This document shows, in pieces, positions 23,431 to 26,404 of a stretch of DNA of 26,404 nt (the first letter of the stretch is position 1; each line of letters starts with the position of its first letter). The notes beneath the pieces were generated by a model, which searched no databases, had not been told where the DNA came from, and saw only the letters and a list, made by a program, of their open reading frames with translations. A program made the translations under genes and the position numbers. Origin of the DNA: CAYJAB01 sp964368305 (lineage in GTDB: Bacteria; Bacillota_I; Bacilli_A; Erysipelotrichales; Erysipelotrichaceae); NCBI GenBank assembly GCA_964368305.1, contig CAYJAB010000017.1:1-26404 (forward strand). Direction: 5' to 3'.

Positions 23431-24561
23431 TTATAAACCTAACCTTTCCTCAAGTGAGACTTCATCTAAATATACATAATCAATTACACCACCACCTAAA
23501 ACAATGTCTCCATCATAAAAAACAGCTTCCTGTCCTGGTGTAACAGATCCTACTTTTTGTGGATATAAAACAGTCAATGTCCCATCCTCATTTACAAAAA
23601 ATTCTACCGCATGGTCTTTTTGACGATAACGGAATTTTGCAGTACATGCTTTACGTTTAAACGTGTTTGGTACAAACCAATTCACTTGGCTTACAATACA
23701 TTTATTAGAGTTTAACCACTCTGCACTTGTCACATTCGCAACATACAATATATTTTTTTCTACATCTTTTCCGATTACAAACCATGGACCTAAATCTCCG
23801 CCAATCGCAAGACCTTTTCTTTGTCCAATCGTATAATATAAAACACCTTCATGTTTTCCAACAACTTTTTTAGATGCAATATCCACAATTTCCCCAGATT
23901 TACTTGGAAGATAATTTTGTAAGAATTGTTTAAAGTTTCTTTCACCAATAAAACAAATCCCTGTAGAATCTTTTTTTGTAGCCACAGCTAAATCTTGTTC
24001 AAGGGCAATTTTTCGAACTTCATCTTTACTAATTTCTCCTAATGGAAACAATGTCATTTTCAACGCTTCATAAGGAAGTTGTGATAAGAAATAAGTTTGG
24101 TCTTTATTTTGATCTTTTGCACGCATTAAATAACTTTGTGTTGAGGTATGTTTAACACTCGCATAATGCCCTGTCGCAACCCAATCAAATCCTTTACTTT
24201 TAGCAAACTCTACAAATGCATTAAACTTAATATATTTATTACATAAAATATCCGGATTAGGTGTTCTTCCTTTTTTATATTCAACTAAAAAACGTTCAAA
24301 TACATTGTCCCAATACTCCTTAACAAAATCTACTCTTAAAAGCTCTAATCCTAATTTATTCGCTACACTAAGTGCATCATAATAATCTACCTCTTGTGGA
24401 CACATATCCATCGCAAGCGTAGGGTTTCCTAATATATCATTATTTGCAGTGCTATCCCAATTACGCATAAAAGCACAAGTCACATCATGTCCTTGTTGTT
24501 TAAGTAAATAAGCTGCTACTGCAGAATCTACACCACCTGATAATCCAACTAATATTTTCAT
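23431..24561 (-). CDS. mnmA: tRNA-specific 2-thiouridylase MnmA
   Basis: A 376-residue PP-loop enzyme that puts sulfur on U34 of tRNA-Lys, -Glu and -Gln. The ATP pyrophosphatase loop is SGGVDS (8-13). The catalytic pair is C107 (NPDILCNKYIKF) and C203 (STGICFIGERNF). ATGHYA, DQTYFLSQL and YTIGQRKGLAIGG are further signatures. The C-terminal beta-barrel ends in VTPGQEAVFYDGDIVLGGGVID. Full length, with ribosome site GAGGTAAG. It heads the operon with the CPBP protease and recD2; mnmA near recD2 is common in Bacillota. A TATAAT is found on the minus strand at 24627-24622, but without a good -35. Confidence 0.96.
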   Translation of the reverse strand: MKILVGLSGGVDSAVAAYLLKQQGHDVTCAFMRNWDSTANNDILGNPTLAMDMCPQEVDYYDALSVANKLGLELLRVDFVKEYWDNVFERFLVEYKKGRTPNPDILCNKYIKFNAFVEFAKSKGFDWVATGHYASVKHTSTQSYLMRAKDQNKDQTYFLSQLPYEALKMTLFPLGEISKDEVRKIALEQDLAVATKKDSTGICFIGERNFKQFLQNYLPSKSGEIVDIASKKVVGKHEGVLYYTIGQRKGLAIGGDLGPWFVIGKDVEKNILYVANVTSAEWLNSNKCIVSQVNWFVPNTFKRKACTAKFRYRQKDHAVEFFVNEDGTLTVLYPQKVGSVTPGQEAVFYDGDIVLGGGVIDYVYLDEVSLEERLGL

Positions 24562-24652
24562 AAAACTTACCTCTTCGTTACAATTTTACACTAATTCATA
24601 AAAAAATAAATAAAAATAGCAATTATATAAAGCATTTTTTATATAAACATAC

Positions 24653-24666
24653 TATACTATAGTATA
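24653..24666. promoter_or_regulatory. 14-base perfect palindrome upstream of the AI-2E family gene
   Basis: TATACTATAGTATA is a perfect dyad ending 2 bases before the ribosome site GGAGGGG (24668-24674). It contains TATACT and TATAGT, both possible -10 elements for the plus-strand gene, so it may be an operator over the promoter. A chance AT-rich palindrome cannot be ruled out. Confidence 0.4.
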
Positions 24667-24681
24667 TGGAGGGGATTATAT

Positions 24682-25878
24682 ATGAAAATTAAAAGAGAAG
24701 CCATTGTGCGTTTACTTCCGTTATTAATTGCAATTACCTATGGAATCATATTAACATTCTTGCTAGTTAATATTTCAAACTTTACTGGATCATTGACCCG
24801 TTTGTTTGCATTATTAAAACCTTTCTTTTTAGCGATTGGAATTGCGTTTGTTTTAAACCAACTCCTTAAAAGAATCGAATGCATTCTAATTAAAAGAGTC
24901 GGAAACATAAAACACATTAGAACTATCTCATTAACATTAACTGTTTTATTTTCCATTATCATCTTATTTTTACTAAGTGTTATTATCATTCCTCAGCTTT
25001 TAGATAGTTTATATACTTTATTTACAAACTTACAAGGCTATGTAACTGATATTATTGAATATATAAATGATGTAATTAAAGAAAATGATTTTTTACGAGA
25101 TTATATTGAACCTATTTCACTTTCTTTCTTCTCATCTGCTGAATGGCAAGATTTTGTAAGAGAGATGACAAATCTTGTGGCGAACAATCTTACAGGATTA
25201 TTTAATAATACAATTGGAATTGCATCAGAGCTTGCGACATGGTTTATGGGATTTATGTTAAGTTTATATTTACTTTCAAGTAAAGAAACATTTATAAGAC
25301 AATTTAAAAAAATCATCGTTGCTGCACTTCCAAAAGATATCACACTTAAAATGATGGAAATCTTTTCTGAAGCAAATAAAATATATTCAGGCTTTATTAG
25401 TGGACAACTTACAGAAGCATTAATTTTATCCGTATTGTACTATGTATGTATGACTCTATTAAATATGCCTTATGCATTATTAATCAGTACTGTGATCGGT
25501 GTATTTAGTATTGTACCTATGTTTGGTGCAATCTTAGGAATGATATTTGGAGCTGTTTTACTGTTTGCGATTGATCCAATTCAATCACTATGGTTTATCA
25601 TTTTCTTTCAACTTCTTCAACAATTCGAAGGAAATGTTATTTATCCAAGAGTTGTGGGTAATTCCGTTGGACTTCCAGGAATATGGGTATTATTATCCAT
25701 CGTTGTATTTGGAGGATTATTTGGAATATTTGGAATGCTAATCAGTGTTCCTACTACTGCACTTCTTTATTCACTTACTAGACAGTTTACGCATTATGTT
25801 TTAGATAAGCGAGGCATTGTTGTAGATGATAATGAAATTATTTATTTAGAAGAGCAAGATGAAATTGTCATTAAATAA
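24682..25878 (+). CDS. AI-2E family transporter (UPF0118)
   Basis: A 398-residue membrane protein with the usual UPF0118 layout: two N-terminal spans, the long extracytoplasmic helical segment (about 100-170), and C-terminal spans with the conserved FSIVPMFGAILG, QLLQQFEGNVIYPRVVGNSVGLPGIWV and the FGMLISVPTTALLYSL end. The family name comes from E. coli TqsA (export of autoinducer 2), but many members work as Na+/H+ antiporters or have no known substrate, so quorum-sensing export should not be assumed. Strong ribosome site (GGAGGGG, 7 bases before ATG). Transcribed alone, divergent from mnmA, and ends at a good bidirectional terminator. Confidence 0.92.
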   Translation: MKIKREAIVRLLPLLIAITYGIILTFLLVNISNFTGSLTRLFALLKPFFLAIGIAFVLNQLLKRIECILIKRVGNIKHIRTISLTLTVLFSIIILFLLSVIIIPQLLDSLYTLFTNLQGYVTDIIEYINDVIKENDFLRDYIEPISLSFFSSAEWQDFVREMTNLVANNLTGLFNNTIGIASELATWFMGFMLSLYLLSSKETFIRQFKKIIVAALPKDITLKMMEIFSEANKIYSGFISGQLTEALILSVLYYVCMTLLNMPYALLISTVIGVFSIVPMFGAILGMIFGAVLLFAIDPIQSLWFIIFFQLLQQFEGNVIYPRVVGNSVGLPGIWVLLSIVVFGGLFGIFGMLISVPTTALLYSLTRQFTHYVLDKRGIVVDDNEIIYLEEQDEIVIK

Positions 25879-25902
25879 TTTTCTAATACATTTCAAGAAT
25901 CA

Positions 25903-25929
25903 AAAAATCAAGCTAATAGCTTGATTTTT
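25903..25929. terminator. bidirectional terminator between the AI-2E family gene and spx-like gene
   Basis: AAAAATCAAGCT, loop AAT, AGCTTGATTTTT form a 12-pair perfect stem with A-run and T-run arms. It lies between two convergent genes and can serve both. Confidence 0.85.
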
Positions 25930-25940
25930 ATTATACCTAT

Positions 25941-26375
25941 TTATCGAATCTCTTCTCTTAAACTGCCACATCCAAAATAGTTTGGGCAAACTGGATTACA
26001 AGCATCCTCTGCAATTTTTCTAAGTTGTGATGGAACAAACACATCAATTTCTTCTTCATCATACCCAACAAGCAAATTCTTTTCATCGATGATAATGGGT
26101 CTTCTAAGAACAGATGGATTTTGTCTTACAAACTGAATTAAATCATTCATCTTCATATCTTCTACATCAATTTTATTTTCTAATATGATTTTCGATCTTT
26201 TACTAATCAAATCATCTGTACCATTTTCACTTCTTAAAAATAAATGCTTAATTTCTTTTTCATCTAATATGACAGAAAAAATATTTTTTTCAATAAATTT
26301 TAAATCTCTCTCTTTCAGCCACTGCTTCACTTTTCTACAAGAAGCACATCCTGGAGATGTATATATTACAATCAT
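25941..26375 (-). CDS. Spx/MgsR family RNA polymerase-binding regulator with cysteine-rich C-terminal tail
   Basis: A 144-residue thioredoxin-fold protein of the ArsC/Spx family. The redox switch CxxC is C10-C13 (SPGCASC), and G52, R60 and R92 (the RRPIIID segment) coincide with the Spx residues that contact the RNA polymerase alpha subunit or are needed for activity. Spx proteins rewire transcription in thiol stress and do not bind DNA alone. The protein is about 13 residues longer than Bacillus Spx and ends in a tail with C126, C130 and C136 (CNPVCPNYFGCG). The start is ATG at 26375 with GAGGTG 5 bases upstream; a TTG three bases earlier is too close to that site. A TATAAT stands just upstream at the window edge. 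Confidence 0.9.
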   Translation of the reverse strand: MIVIYTSPGCASCRKVKQWLKERDLKFIEKNIFSVILDEKEIKHLFLRSENGTDDLISKRSKIILENKIDVEDMKMNDLIQFVRQNPSVLRRPIIIDEKNLLVGYDEEEIDVFVPSQLRKIAEDACNPVCPNYFGCGSLREEIR

Positions 26376-26394
26376 CAAATCACCTCTTTCTCTT

Positions 26395-26400
26395 ATTATA
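26395..26400 (-). promoter_or_regulatory. -10 element of the spx-like gene; -35 lies outside the window
   Basis: TATAAT on the minus strand, about 20 bases before the ATG. The start site would be close to the GAGGTG ribosome site. The upstream element cannot be seen because the window ends four bases later. Confidence 0.4.
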
Positions 26401-26404
26401 TAAG

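Noticed and set aside
24682..25878. Autoinducer-2 quorum-sensing export
   Set aside because: The family name alone suggests it; no luxS or sensor genes are in the window, and many members transport sodium or unknown substrates.
1..26404. CRISPR arrays, insertion sequences, prophage or integrative elements
   Set aside because: No regular direct repeats, transposase, integrase or recombinase genes, or target-site duplications were seen on either strand.

Overview
This looks like an ordinary stretch of chromosome from an AT-rich Bacillota (Firmicutes). The evidence is near-perfect GGAGG-type ribosome binding sites, extended -10 promoters (TGnTATAAT), an alanine T-box, Spx, IreB and DUF1292, and the Bacillota gene order mnmA / recD2 / T-box-alaS-ireB-ruvX-DUF1292-mltG-udk-greA plus comEA-comEC-holA beside rpsT. 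I infer a member of the Erysipelotrichia or a relative, but one window cannot prove that. I see no insertion sequence, prophage, CRISPR array or integrase.

Left part (1 to about 9.3 kb) is an accessory, metabolic patchwork. It starts with the end of a tRNA-Arg(ACG). Next is a minus-strand operon made of a previously hidden 35-residue membrane peptide, a 3-hydroxyisobutyrate-dehydrogenase-family enzyme and a CapA-like lipoprotein. Then come a membrane protein divergent from a cupin/SDR pair, an SDR divergent from an HxlR-type regulator with rearranged cysteines, and a YeiH-type transporter divergent from a LysR regulator. An operon of HAD phosphatase, P-II-like protein and nitroreductase closes this part. 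Most of these are classic regulator/target divergent pairs with palindromes between them.

Middle part (9.4 to 17.5 kb) is housekeeping. rpsT has its own strong promoter and terminator and is convergent with the minus-strand series comEA-comEC-holA-L-serine dehydratase. Upstream of that lie greA (with its terminator), udk, mltG, DUF1292, ruvX and ireB, tightly packed with 4-base overlaps or very short gaps. They cover DNA uptake, replication clamp loading, transcript cleavage, pyrimidine salvage, peptidoglycan chain release and Holliday-junction or rRNA processing.

Right part (17.5 to 26.4 kb) holds alaS under a tRNA-Ala-sensing T-box with its own promoter. Upstream is the mnmA-CPBP protease-recD2 operon, in which the CPBP gene seems to use TTG and recD2 uses GTG. 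A plus-strand AI-2E family permease is divergent from mnmA, with a 14-base perfect palindrome before its start, and an Spx-family regulator with an unusual cysteine-rich C-terminal tail ends the window.

No clearly new multi-gene system is evident. The points most worth a second look are the Spx cysteine tail, the HAD/P-II-like/nitroreductase operon, the HxlR regulator with its palindromes, the small membrane-peptide gene, and a lysR terminator that lies inside the neighbouring coding sequence. Several start codons were moved inward from the longest possible frame (comEA, greA, mltG, ireB, alaS, spx) because the ribosome binding site fits the internal ATG.
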